A stretch of 64,000 nt of DNA from Paulownia fortunei (taxonomy: Eukaryota; Streptophyta; Magnoliopsida; Lamiales; Paulowniaceae): assembly GCA_019321725.1 (NCBI GenBank), contig CM033109.1, positions 7,285,993-7,349,992 of the forward strand, read 5' to 3'. Made by a program: the position numbers and the translations under genes. The notes below the pieces were generated by a model. That model saw only the letters and a program-made list of their open reading frames with translations, did no database searches and had not been told where the DNA came from. Within the stretch, counting starts at the first letter, position 1, and the number at the start of each line of letters is the position of its first letter. Positions 23,851-34,800 of the stretch are shown piece by piece.

Positions 23851-25162
23851 CAATGTTCACTTCAAATTTAGGGGCATTTGGTTATATTATATTTTATGGT
23901 ATTTGTTGTGAGTACTTAATGTGAGTCTAGGTTATTTTCTCATGGGTACTTTAAGTGTTAGAAATAATGATTATGATGAAATACCTAAAACTAATGATGA
24001 GAATTTGATCATGTTTATTTATAATTTTTGGAAATAGATGAATGCTATGCTTATGTGTGTTTTTGACTATTGTGAAATTTTTTCCCTTTCTTGTAATCCT
24101 CTATCATATTGAGAACATAGCCTTGAATATTTACATTTTCTGCTTGTTTAGAAAAAAATTATGTGAACTCGATATTTTTTTGTACGATCTCATATAATTC
24201 TAGAACTTGTTTAATTATCACTCGAGGTGAAATCTTAGACTACATAATATTAATAAAGTGATTTAGGCTATTTTTAGACCGTTTGACCCTTTCAAATCAC
24301 CCTTTTTATGATACATAATCCCTAGTGTCACCCGTTGAGCCTATTGAGCTATTTTCTTTGTCATCCTACAAAAAATAACCTTAGCCAAAATAAAAATTGA
24401 ATTAATTTTTTATTTTATCTTACATATTACCCTACACTCAGCTCATTGCTATTCTAGTAATATTATTTTGAGCATTGAAAGTGGTTTAAAAAAAAACTCC
24501 CAAAAAAACAAAAAACAAAATGTGTCAAGAAATATGAGAAAATAGCGCAACACCTATTGTTTATAAAAACAAATAAGTTTAGGGCTGTAGCACTTAAAAA
24601 AAGAGAGAATATGTGAAAAAATGGGAGTTTAAGGAATAAAGTGGTGTGGCAAATCAAAAGAACAAAGGTTCGTGAAGGTGTGAAAAAAATGTGGTGGTGC
24701 TCATCAACAAAGTTCTAAAATAGTTATGTGCTATGAGTAATTTGAGCTACTATATTGTCTTTTATCATACCATTACCTTAGTCACACATTACAAGCTTTC
24801 AAAGTGCTAATGATCCTTGATGTTGTGTTAGTCTACATTAGTGGAGAGTGACATGAAAAACAATCCTATGGAATTCTAAAACACAAAAATAAGAGATCAA
24901 TAATTTTATTATAAGTTTGCATAAACCAATCCGGGTAACGAAATATTAAATGTAAGAGGCTAAATACACATACACTCAAAAGATTTAAAGATAGGTGAAG
25001 TTCACACTTGAATTGAAATCATTCATTTTTGATGATATTTAAATATTTCCTTTAGTTATAAATTTACATTGATTTCTGAGGCCATGTAGTCAGTTGATTG
25101 TGATCATCGTTTGTTATTGTACTTATTTTATTTCTTTGTTTTGCTTGAGGACTAGCAAAATG

Positions 25163-25179
25163 TTAAGTTTGGGGGTATT
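25163..25179 (+). other. Athila polypurine tract
   Basis: TTAAGTTTGGGGGTATT immediately before the 3' LTR, the expected plus-strand priming site. It matches, inverted, AATACCCTCAAATTTAA after 59905. Confidence 0.75.
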
Positions 25180-26435
25180 TGATGAGTGAAAATTATACCT
25201 ATAAATTGAGCATCATTTGCTTAACTTTTTAATTAGTTTTCGAGATTTTTATGATTTTTATTATTGTTTTTAGCGTTTATTTTGCAGAGTTGAAGATAAA
25301 GAAAGAATGTCATTGAATGCACGAAATTCTACATTTTTCTCTATTAAAAAAAATAAAAAATATTTCGTCTGATGAACAATAGCTAGCTACAACGCCTACT
25401 AGAAAATGGACTTTGTCCATCTAAGCGCTACCAAATGGGTCTATGGGGGTAAAATGGATATTTTGCCCTTTTTAGGGTATTCCAGTCAGATTTTTAAAAT
25501 CCCAATAGCCTCCAAAAGAGGGGTGAGGAGAATTTGAGAAGAAAGAGAAGATAGAAGAGACTGAAAAAGGAAGAAAAAGACAAGAAGAAAGAATTTTGGG
25601 GAAGAGGGGAGAATTCTTCCAAGTTTGAAAAAAGTTATCTACAAGGAAAGAAAAACTCATTCTCTTTGAAGTTTGATTTTATTTTCATTTCTTTATTTCA
25701 ATATGTGTATGAATATTGTTAAGATATTTCTCATTTTCACCATAAATTAATTTTCATTTCTAGGGCTGTGATGTAATCGAATTAGGATGTGTTGAATATT
25801 TTTATCAAGTTAATTCTTGATTTATCTATCAAGTTGAGTTTTCTACATTGTTCTTAATGTTTTCAATTATTTGGTCACTAATTGAATGATTTTCTAATCA
25901 AATTGACCTGGGAGGTGATATATGTGTCTAGTTCTAGGTGTAGAGAACCATAAATTGCATGTGAGATAGGAACATACTTTCATGATTTGTGTAGTCTTGT
26001 TAGAAATTCATGGAACTAAATGAATTATTGATTGTTGTAATTCACATAGGAATATAGTGAGTTAGCAATTGATGATATTTTCATTAGACCTTGGGAGAGG
26101 CTAATGAATAATTAAGGAATTCTCAACTATCACTTGAGAAATAAATTGAAATTGATGAGATAGACTATTTAACTTAAACTAATTATGATGAAATCATAAC
26201 CCTAGGTCTTTATAATCATTGATATTCATTTTTATTCGATTTTGCGCATCATTTTGAAGAGTAATTTAAATTAATTTGCATTAATTGCCACTCGCTTTCA
26301 TTTGTTCAAATAAAATTAGAGTTAACAAATTTTTGGTATTTAGTATTTTAATAGTTCTCATGGGAATGATAATCTACTCATTATTTTATTACTTGTAACG
26401 ATAACGTGCACTTGTGTTCACGAATTTTTGCAACA
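25180..26435 (+). repeat. Athila 3' LTR
   Basis: About 1256 bp, from TGATGAGTGAAAATTATACC to GAATTTTTGCAACA, followed by the target copy CCAGC. Clearly homologous to 19596-20844 along its whole length, but the 14-bp palindrome of the 5' LTR is lost here (around 25390). Confidence 0.9.
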
Positions 26436-26440
26436 CCAGC

Positions 26441-26703
26441 GATTAGATAAGCACGTCTAATCTCATCTCTTTTATCCAACGGATAATCCCATATAGACTT
26501 ACGTAATCCAGGATCCATTCAATATGAGGACAATTAGAACTTTGATCAATCTTTTGAACCTTTGTTGGAGAAACCTCTGGAATAGAATCTTGATATTTAA
26601 AAACAACATTATCCAAATTGATTTAAGTCTCAAGATTAGAAGAACTAGCACTATCTTGAAAATTCTGTTTCTTGAAGTAAGAATCAATTTTCTTGTTACT
26701 CAT
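26441..26703 (-). pseudogene. hAT transposase, N-terminal part separated by Athila
   Basis: On the minus strand from 26703: MSNKKIDSYFKKQNFQDSAS, then NLDNVVFKYQD and, after a frame change, MDPGLRKSIWDYPLDKRDEI leading to RRAYLIAG, the usual start of plant TTF-type hAT transposases. Its continuation GPYQGIPEKSPKYVDKHGRR lies 6.8 kb away just below 19590. A stop occurs after NLET. Confidence 0.85.
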
Positions 26704-27265
26704 AGTGTGAACCTATATGAAAAATTATCAATTTTAAATTATGACAAATAATAAAGGGAAAGTACTATACTAAATTATTTCACAAAATAATGTTCTCCAA
26801 ACTTTTTTTAAAGAAATACAAAAGTAAATTGCACACATAATGAAAAAAAAACTTATTTAGAAGTCCCTACTCAATCCAAATAATATCAACCAAACACTCA
26901 AATAATATTTAACAAAAGAATAATAAACATAAAATTAATAGAAAAAGAAGAACTCAATCTAAATAACATCAACCAAATACTCAAATAATATTTAACAAAA
27001 GAACAATGAATAGAAAATTAATAGAAAAAGAATAAAAGAAGTTAGCTTAGTACTTGTAGATGTGTAATGTTGAAAGAAGAAGAAAAAAGAGGAGAATTTG
27101 AGAAGGGGAATGAAATAGAAATTTTCTGATAATATAAAAGAGCAAATTAGTTATTTTAGGGGGTACAAATTTTTTGATTTTAATAAATATATATACATAA
27201 TTTTAAAATATAAAAATTTGAGGGGGGGCAGGTGCCCCTAGCCGCCCCCCTTCCCTCCGCCTATG

Positions 27266-27273
27266 TTTCCAAC
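27266..27273 (+). other. hAT target site duplication, right copy
   Basis: TTTCCAAC, identical to 17094-17101. Confidence 0.9.
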
Positions 27274-28059
27274 TATAAGTCATGAGCATACAAAGGTGAA
27301 AGGTCTATTTTCGTGCTATTACCAACTTTAATTTAGTTAATCAAGTTCAATTATTGTAACATACAAAAAGTTTATTGTAACAAATTGCAGAAAGTAAAAT
27401 ATTGACATAAATATTTTTACGTGCTTCAGATATAAAAGTATATTATATGCATGATGCTACGACCCTGCAAATAGACAATACACTAATTCAGATTTCAAGT
27501 ATAATAATTGGACTTATTCAAAAATAAAGACTTCTTTTTTATTGATGCCATTCTAGTACAGATCAATTAGATGAATGTCCAACGAGATCCCCTTAACTTT
27601 GAATGTGCAATGTTGAACACCCTTCACGTTGAATCCTTTAGATGGCAGATTGTTCATCTACCACAGATCTTCAACTTTTTCTTCAGAAAAGGTGTTGTAT
27701 GCAAGTGCACTCCTCAAAGCCTTAAAAGTCATGTAGTTGCTTAGTTGGAGTGGTACACGTTCTTCACATCTTTAAGTTTTTTATGCAATAACAATTAATT
27801 CTAAATAATCTTCAAATCCGTTAGATATGTTGCATAACTTTTACAAGATATTCTAATATTTTTGTCATATCAACAAAGATATATTATCGTATGTTGTAGG
27901 TCAAATTCATGAATATTTCTATCTAATAATATCCCCAAAAATTTGACAATACAATCAAGTTTGTTAATTTATAAATGATAAGTCAATCAGTCATACAAAT
28001 CTTGTGCATAACAAACTCGATTGTCAATCAATGCCAATCAATCAAGATCCTTACAAGAG
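27274..28059. other. noncoding stretch with a dispersed repeat
   Basis: Starts with the short continuation of the array (TATAAGTCATGAGCATACAAAG), then unrelated AT-rich sequence. Bases ~27525-27700 resemble 50540-50700 (AAAGACT...TTTTATT..ATG..ATTCT.GTAC..ATCAATTAGA, then ATCCCCT.AA.TTT), probably fragments of one retroelement. No gene seen. Confidence 0.5.
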
Positions 28060-28793
28060 GAATTCATATGAGAGAATTATAGTTGTTCAAAGATGAATAT
28101 TATGCACAACTTTGTTTTTATGATAATATCTCTAATTTTCTCAACAGTTGTCCTATTCCTATTATAATTTTAGAGGAAAAAGAAAAAAGAATATACAATA
28201 GAAATGGAAAGATAAAATGAAAAAAGTAGTTTCTTAGAATTTTTATAATACCTATTATTACCCTAATTAATAAATATTCAATAGTGGAAAAAGAGGGCGT
28301 AATCAAATTTTATTTATTTTTCATAGTTGGGAATTATTAGACTTTATTTATTTTTAATAGTATAGTATGAATATAACACTAAGTATATTTTTATATTTTA
28401 AATTATTTTTCAAAAATTGTCAGTATATTCTTTTATTATTGTAACTCTTTGAATATATTGAATTTTTAAATAAAATTATTTTTATTTAAAACTAGATTTT
28501 GAGAGTTTTTCAACCATAGGTCATGAGCATATAAAAGAATTTGTATAAGAGAATTATGGTGGTTTGAGCATTCTACACAACTGCATATTTATGATGATTT
28601 CTATAATTTTCTCAACAATTGTCATATGCCTATTATAATTTTAGAGGAAAAACAAAGATGATTTACAATAGAAATGAAAAGAAAAAAAAAATGTTTCTTG
28701 GATTTTTTTATGATACCTACTATGACAATAATTAATAAATATTAAATAGTAAAAAAAGGAGGGCATATTGAATTTTATTTATTTTTAATAGCA
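28060..28793 (+). repeat. tandem-array units, copies 3 and 4 (A-B-A-B)
   Basis: Two consecutive units: block A with GCACAACTTTG...TATTCCTATTATAATTTTAGAGGAAAAAG at ~28090-28175, block B to ~28510 (GAGAGTTTTTCAACCATAGGTCATGAGCATAT joins the next A), then a second A and the start of a second B. The last B stops at TTTTTAATAGCA (28793) and resumes with TAGTATTAATATAACACC at 34508. Confidence 0.82.
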
Positions 28794-29499
28794 CTAGTAA
28801 GTAACATGTGCATCGCATGTGATTTATATGATTCGAATAAAATAATTATATTATTTAATAATTTATTTGAGTAAAATTAAGATACTATAAAATACTTCAT
28901 AAATTAAGAAATATTAAATAAAAATATAATAATAATAAAATAAAATATTCCAAGTATTTCATAAACTAACTATTAATCGACATGATATTGCAACAAAATA
29001 AGAAACTCTCTTCCAACTCATACTTTATAGGTGACACTTGTTCTATAGAGATTGAAGAAATTTGACAAATTTAAATAATCTAATTGCTAAGCAAAATAAA
29101 TAATTAATATTAAAAAAGTATTACAAACATAAATAAATTCAACTATATTTTTTCTTTAATGATAAAAGCATGTGGAACTAAGTGAAATAATTAGGGTGTA
29201 GGATTAAAAATTAAGTAAAATATATATCCAATATTAAAAAAACTACAGAATCATTCATCATTTTTTTACAAATTATTAGTTGTACGTACAACCTATACAT
29301 AGTATTATTAAACTACTTCAATGGCTATGACCATCATAAGTAATTAAATTATTTTTTTAATTACTTATATATTGGAATTTTCTTCACATTACATGATTAT
29401 TAGGTATTATAATTTTGTGCTATAGTGAATTGTGTTTTAATATTGAATTTTTCTAATAAAAATAAAATAGTATAATGTATTATTTAAGAAAAATATTTA

Positions 29500-30760
29500 T
29501 ATCTACACTCAAAATTTGTCTATACACAATATTTTTAATTTATGTAGCCTCTTACATTTGAGGTGTCTTGTTTAATCAACTATTGCTTATAAACATTGAA
29601 ATTGCTTTGAAAAGAGTAATATATAATTAGTCATGAGAAAATATTGAATGAGGAAAATACACACCAACATTTAGAATTGTTTGTTCTCGAGTCTTTTTTA
29701 TTGTTATTACAAAATAAAGTTTAATACATAATTGTTATCGTCTAAGTTGAAATAGATAACCTTCATTTTCAGCTGGTAAAAGTGATACTCTAAGTATAAA
29801 GACATGATTTCTAGTATGTTGCCAAACACAATATCTACATTAATTATGTTATTCTTGATGTCCTACATACAATTACTCAATCTACTTTATAGGTCTAGAT
29901 TTCTCAAAAGGGACTTTTTTTTTCAACACCAACTTATGATAAGGCAAGCCATTTGGAGTTAAAAAGTTCAAAAAGTCCTATTCATAATAGTAATTTGTGT
30001 CAACAATAATTTTATTAAAACTATTAAAAGTTCTTGCTTTTCAATGTTCACCTTGTCATGTAATGAGTTGAATTGATATTCTTATTTAAAGTTGAAAAAA
30101 TAAACCTAATAAATTATAATATTCAATAATAATTTATTCTGAAATTTTGATGTTACCTTTAGTATCACTTCATTTCTCACGTTTTCTCTCTAAATTAGAA
30201 CTTATTAAAGTTTAGATTATTCCTCGACTCATGTTCATTAATAAAGTAAATTTTTTTTATTTTGGGCCACAAATATGATTTTATCAAACTTGTAGAAATA
30301 ATTTGATAGATTGTTGCCCTAGGAACAACTGGTAATACATATCTAAAATGTTCACAAAAAACTACTATTTTTCCACCCAAACCCTCATTATTTTCCATTA
30401 CGTCTTTCAATAGTTTATCAACATTCTTGATAGCCATCATTTCATTCATTGGTATTTCATCCTATAAAAATAGTTGTGTTTTACATATTAGCTTTGTAGC
30501 CCTACTTTACTTGGACATAGTGCCTTTAGTTGATTTAATTGCATCTATTTGTATTTTGAAGCGAGAATATATTGTTCTACTCGCTGGCATTATTGTGACA
30601 ACAACTCTAGTTATTGCAATTACAAATGCTATTTAATTTTTGGATCTAAAATGAGCTAATGATGTATGGTATAAAAATTATTTTCATATTCCACCTGATC
30701 CATTAATAAAGAAACTCTTGCTCTTTTTTATGCAACTTAAGATCATTGAAAAAGTTTTAT
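29500..30760 (-). pseudogene. Helitron PIF1-like helicase remnant
   Basis: C-terminal helicase half of the RepHel protein, in broken frames on the minus strand. In order: FFINGSGGI (decayed Walker A, near 30700), TIMPASRTIYSRFKIQ (~30600), the open block 30195-30449 with VDKLLKDVMENNEGLGGKIV and FRYVLPVVPRATIYQI then SYLWPKIKKI, then FLNFLTPNGLPYHKLVLKKK (~29940-29880), VFILRVSLLPAENEGYLFQL (~29800-29750) and NVGVYFPHSIFSHD (~29660). This is the order found in plant Helitron helicases. Many stops; inactive. Confidence 0.85.
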
Positions 30761-31407
30761 GTTGTACATGATTCAACTTTAGTTGTGTTTTGTAATATTC
30801 TAAAGGTATTTGTACTGACATTTTATCTTGTAATATCTATATCAATAGAAATATTTGGAAGATCATATGAATTAAAATAATATTTTTTTCCATGCTCTTC
30901 AATAAAAAATTTAGACTTTTCAAAGTTTTGGCAACTTGTAGTTCAACTAAGGTTTCTGATTCTCTTCTAAAATTTTTGGACATTGCTATGTATCCAAAAA
31001 ACTCTTAAATTTGTTGGTCCATAATATATACTCTTGTAGATTCCATAGTAAATTTCAGGCAGCTCGACTAGATATTTGATGATAAAAGTGCATAATAAAA
31101 TTACATGCACTTAGTGTATTTATAATTTTATTTGATGATAAATTTCAGGCAACTCCAAAATTATGCATTTAGTGTATATAAATAATGATACTTATAAATT
31201 TTATAATTTATTTATTGTAATTTTATTAATTAAGAATATATATAAAATTCGAGAAAAAGAAGATGAATTGAAATTAATTATTTTAAAAGAATATAAATTG
31301 AGGTATTGCAAAAAATATTTTGCAGTTGACATTGCAACAAATCTTTTAGCTCACAATTTATAAGTGATACTTGTTTCTTAGAGATAAAATAGATTTGACA
31401 AATCAAT

Positions 31408-31650
31408 ACTGAAAATTCGGTTTGTAGCAAAGTCAAACAAAAATTTTTGATTTGATATTTTATTTTATCTTTTATAAAAATTCAGTATTCGGATTGATTT
31501 TAATTTTTTATTCAATTTATCGAACTGTACCAAATATTGAATATAATTTTTACAAATTTTATAAATAATTTTATTATCTTATTTTATATTTATTAATTAA
31601 TTTTATATTTTTTTCTTATTTTTTACTTACCAAACTGAAAATATAATTAG
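31408..31650. repeat. dispersed AT-rich repeat inside the Helitron
   Basis: Contains TTCAATTTATCGAACTGTACCAAATATTGAA and TATTTATTAATTAATTTTATA. Related copies at ~33080-33250 and ~33960-34110, and more weakly at ~15410-15720. Confidence 0.55.
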
Positions 31651-32712
31651 ATTTTGTTAAGGAATAAAAATGATGAAGAAATTGAGCTAAAAATATGTTA
31701 TATATAGCAGTATTGTAATATATAGACATAATAATATTTTATTTTTGTAAGATTACCTTAAAAACTTTTATTGTTAATTTCATTTTACCCTGTACATATA
31801 CTTTTTAAAATGCTCAAATTATCTATCAATTTTATAATTTATTTAGTAGAATAATATGTAAAAAGATCAAGAAATACACAAGTAAATGTAGTATAAAATT
31901 ATTTTCAACTTAATGTAATATATTTTCTTTTTAAAATATTTACATTGAAATGCAATAATACAACATGAAGGTTCATACAACTTATTTTTGCAATGTCTGA
32001 TTCTCTTAAATTTTTTTAAGATTTGTTAGGTTTCATTTCTACTCATTTTGAGGAGAGTGTTCTGGAATAATGTGTTCTCGTAAGTGAGTTTGGAGAACAT
32101 GTACAAAATAAAAACGTGTATGTTTTGTTGGGACAAAAATGATACAATATATTTTGAAAAATATTTTTAATTGTAGATATATTATCAATATTATTTTGTT
32201 GTGATTAGTGAGAGATATTTTCAATTATAAATATTTTATCAATATTATTATGTTGTAATTAGTGACATTTTAGGATATAGGATTATTTAAATGTAGTAAT
32301 AATTAATTTGGTTTTTTGGGGCAAAATAACATTCCTGAAAAATGCAAGTGACAAACATATTTTCGTATCCGAAGAAAAAAAATAATATCTAGAAGAAAAG
32401 TAGAAAGAGAAAGCCAATCGAAACTATAATGTTTGAACTGAAAATGAAATAGTATAAATAAAATTCATTAGATTAAATGGTCAGCCCAAAAGATTTGCTC
32501 TTTCATGAAATGACTCTATGAGTGATTTACTATAAATCCCAAACGTGAAAAAATTACTAAGTCAAATATTATATGCAAATGCAACCAGGCTATTACGATT
32601 GCAATGACAAAAGATAAGCCAAATTATTAGTATAGATTTTGGATTTTGGATTTTGTGCATAAAATATATGAAATATAAGGAGTAACATCGCTTTTGGAAT
32701 ATAGTCTTATAA

Positions 32713-34290
32713 TTGGTTAATATGATATAAAATTCATATGTGTATGGCTTGAGAAAGTAAATGTTAAAGAAATCAAATACTCCATCAATTTATGCAATAA
32801 TTTTCATATCTCCCAAACACAAAAAAATACACTTTTAATCTGATAGTTTATAGAGGTCTTGCAAATTTAGTTCTATGTTTCGAAAAAGATTTTAGTCATA
32901 AATGCACTTAGGTTTTATTGTATTCTATTTTTTCAAAAAGTAGAATAACCAATATTAGAAATACAATAGTAGAATGTGCTTTTGAATTGATATAAAAAAT
33001 AGATGTTATTTTCACATTAATTTTATTAAATCTAATTAGACTGGATATTGTGAGGTATATTTTCATAAAAATTTGGTATATTCAATTTGATTTTGGTTTT
33101 TTATTTTGATTTGTCGAACTGTATAAAATATTGAATTTTAATTTTTATAAATTGTACAAGTAGTTGTTATATCTTATTTTATATTTATTAATTAATCTTA
33201 TACTTTTTTTCCTTAATTTTAACTTACCAAACTAAAAATAAATAATTTTGAAATACAATTAAATTTTGTTATTTAATTTGAACTATTTAATTTTTTTATT
33301 TTTCTAAAAAAACTCATTTAACAAAATCATTGAATCGAAAATGGATAAAAGATAAAACAAATGGTAAAATAGTTATAAATATAATTTTCACACATATTTT
33401 TAGAAAAAATTAGGAAATTGGTAAAGATAATATAAAATTCAGATATGAGTTGCTTGAGAAAGCATATGTTAATGGAATAAAATATCTCATTAATTGATGT
33501 AATTATTTTTGTATCTCCAAGCTCATAAAAGTACACTTTTAGTTTCATAGTTTAGGAGGCTTTGCAAATTTAATGCATAATATGGAAAACATCCAATGTT
33601 AGCCATGTTACACTTTAATGTATAGATTTGCTCTATTCTATTTTTTAAATAAGTTGAATAACCAAAATTAGAAATACAATAGAGGAATGTGCCTTTGAAT
33701 TCATATAAAAAATATATGTTATTTCCCACATTAATTTTAATGAATATGATTAAACTGGATATTGTGAGGTATATTTAGTTTTTTCACATAGACATATTAT
33801 ATAATAAAATAATTTTTATAGAGTGTGTTATATTTTTTTCTATTCTAATTCAATATGACTTTTTATAAGGGTGACCACAATCGATAAATTGACAGAATCA
33901 AATCGAAATAGAAAATTTGGTATTTATCAAAATCGAGCAAAAAAATTCATTTTGGTATTTCATTTTTTATTTTTTCGATTTATCGAACCATACCCTATAT
34001 CAAATTTTAAATTTTACAAGTTTTATAAATAATTTTTATATCTTATTGTATTTTTATTAATTAATATTATACTTTTTTTCTTGAATTTTAACATTCCAAA
34101 CTAAAAATATAAATTCAAAATACAGTTAGATTTAGTTATTTAAATTTGAACTATTTAATTTTTTACTTTTTAAAAAAAATTCATTTAACAAAATAATTGA
34201 ATCGAAATATGAACACATAATGGACAAAAGAGAAAACAAAAGTAAAGTACTTATAAATATAATTTTCACATATGTTTTCGTAATATCAAA
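32713..34290 (+). repeat. large diverged tandem duplication inside the Helitron
   Basis: Unit 1 starts ATTGGTTAATATGATATAAA (32713), unit 2 ATTGGTAAAGATAATATAAA (33417), a period of ~705 bases. Both share, in order, GCTTGAGAAAG, GTACACTTTTA or ATACACTTTTA, AGAAATACAATAG, TGGATATTGTGAGGTATATTT, ATTTATCGAAC or ATTTGTCGAAC, and TATAAATATAATTTTCACA. Unit 2 carries ~110 extra bases near 33785-33895. Confidence 0.75.
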
Positions 34291-34507
34291 CAAATGAAAG
34301 TAGAGTTTGACTTGGACACTTGGTGTTCTTTTATTGTAATTATCCTATAACTTCATTGACTAATTAAATAAATAATATTATTTGTTCCAAAATTACATAA
34401 TTATTAAATTATATAACTGTCATTAAAATTAATAATATTAAAAGGTATTTGAGTCGGATCAAAAATTAGAAGAAACATTCACACTTTTATAATAGTATTG
34501 ATATAGA

Positions 34508-34800
34508 TAGTATTAATATAACACCAAATGTCCTTTCATTTCTAAATTCTTCTTTAAAAATTGTTAGTCTTTCTTCTTTCTATCATAACTCTTTGAATAC
34601 TTTTTGAATTTTAAAATGAAATCAGTATCATATAAAACTAAATTTCGGGAGTTTTCCAACCATAGATCATGAGCATATAAAGAAATTCGTATAAGAAAAT
34701 TATTGTAATTTAAAGTTGACTATTCAACACAACTGCATATTTATATTAATTCTCTCATTTGTTCAGCAATTATCCTAACAGTAACAGGAATTTACAATTG
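34508..34800 (+). repeat. tandem-array unit, remainder of copy 4 plus next block A
   Basis: Continues the block B interrupted at 28793 (TAGTATTAATATAACACC, ATTGTTAGTCTTTCTTCTTTC, TTTCGGGAGTTTTCCAACCA) and passes into block A (ATAGATCATGAGCATATAAA, CACAACTGCATATTTAT). Confidence 0.8.

Larger units (their letters stand above)
19596..26435 (+). mobile_element. Ty3/gypsy (Athila-type) element, internally deleted
   Basis: A 6840-bp element inside the hAT transposase gene. LTRs at 19596-20844 and 25180-26435, a tRNA-Asp-type primer binding site at 20851, gag remnants (21012-21919), an aspartic protease tail (~22040-22330), then a direct jump to the sequence that follows pol in such elements (22530-22590, shared with 63190-63260 on the minus strand), an env-position reading frame (23373-23850) and a polypurine tract before the 3' LTR. 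Reverse transcriptase, RNase H and integrase are missing. The LTRs differ at many sites, so the insertion is old. The env-position frame and tRNA-Asp priming point to the Athila lineage. Confidence 0.92.
17102..27265 (-). mobile_element. hAT DNA transposon with a nested Athila element
   Basis: Bounded by a perfect 8-bp duplication. The left end reads CAGGGGTAGAGCCAGGA; the right end, on the minus strand, begins CATAGGCGGAGGGAAGGG, a decayed match to the usual hAT start CAGGGGCGGAGC. Without the 6840-bp retroelement and its 5-bp duplication the transposon is ~3.3 kb. The transposase gene runs on the minus strand and is interrupted by the retroelement near its 5' end. Order of events: array unit, then hAT insertion, then Athila insertion. 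Confidence 0.9.
28794..34507 (-). mobile_element. Helitron (rolling-circle transposon), degenerate autonomous type
   Basis: Minus-strand 5714-bp element. Its 5' end reads TCTATATCAATACTATTATA (TC start; close to the common plant Helitron start) and its 3' end reads ACTTACTAG (CTRR end), preceded by the near-palindrome CACATGCGATGCACATG. The minus-strand flanks are A and T, the A|T insertion rule. Removing it rebuilds the array unit: TTTTTAATAGCA + TAGTATTAATATAACACC matches TTTTTAATAGTATAGTATGAATATAACAC at ~28348. No target duplication is present, as expected. Remnants of a PIF1-type helicase lie inside on the same strand; the Rep nuclease part was not recognised. Confidence 0.87.

Noticed and set aside
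27205..27265. G- and C-rich hairpin (ggggggg...ccgcccccc) as a terminator or structured RNA
   Set aside because: It is the terminal region of the hAT element, explained by the 8-bp duplication immediately after it.
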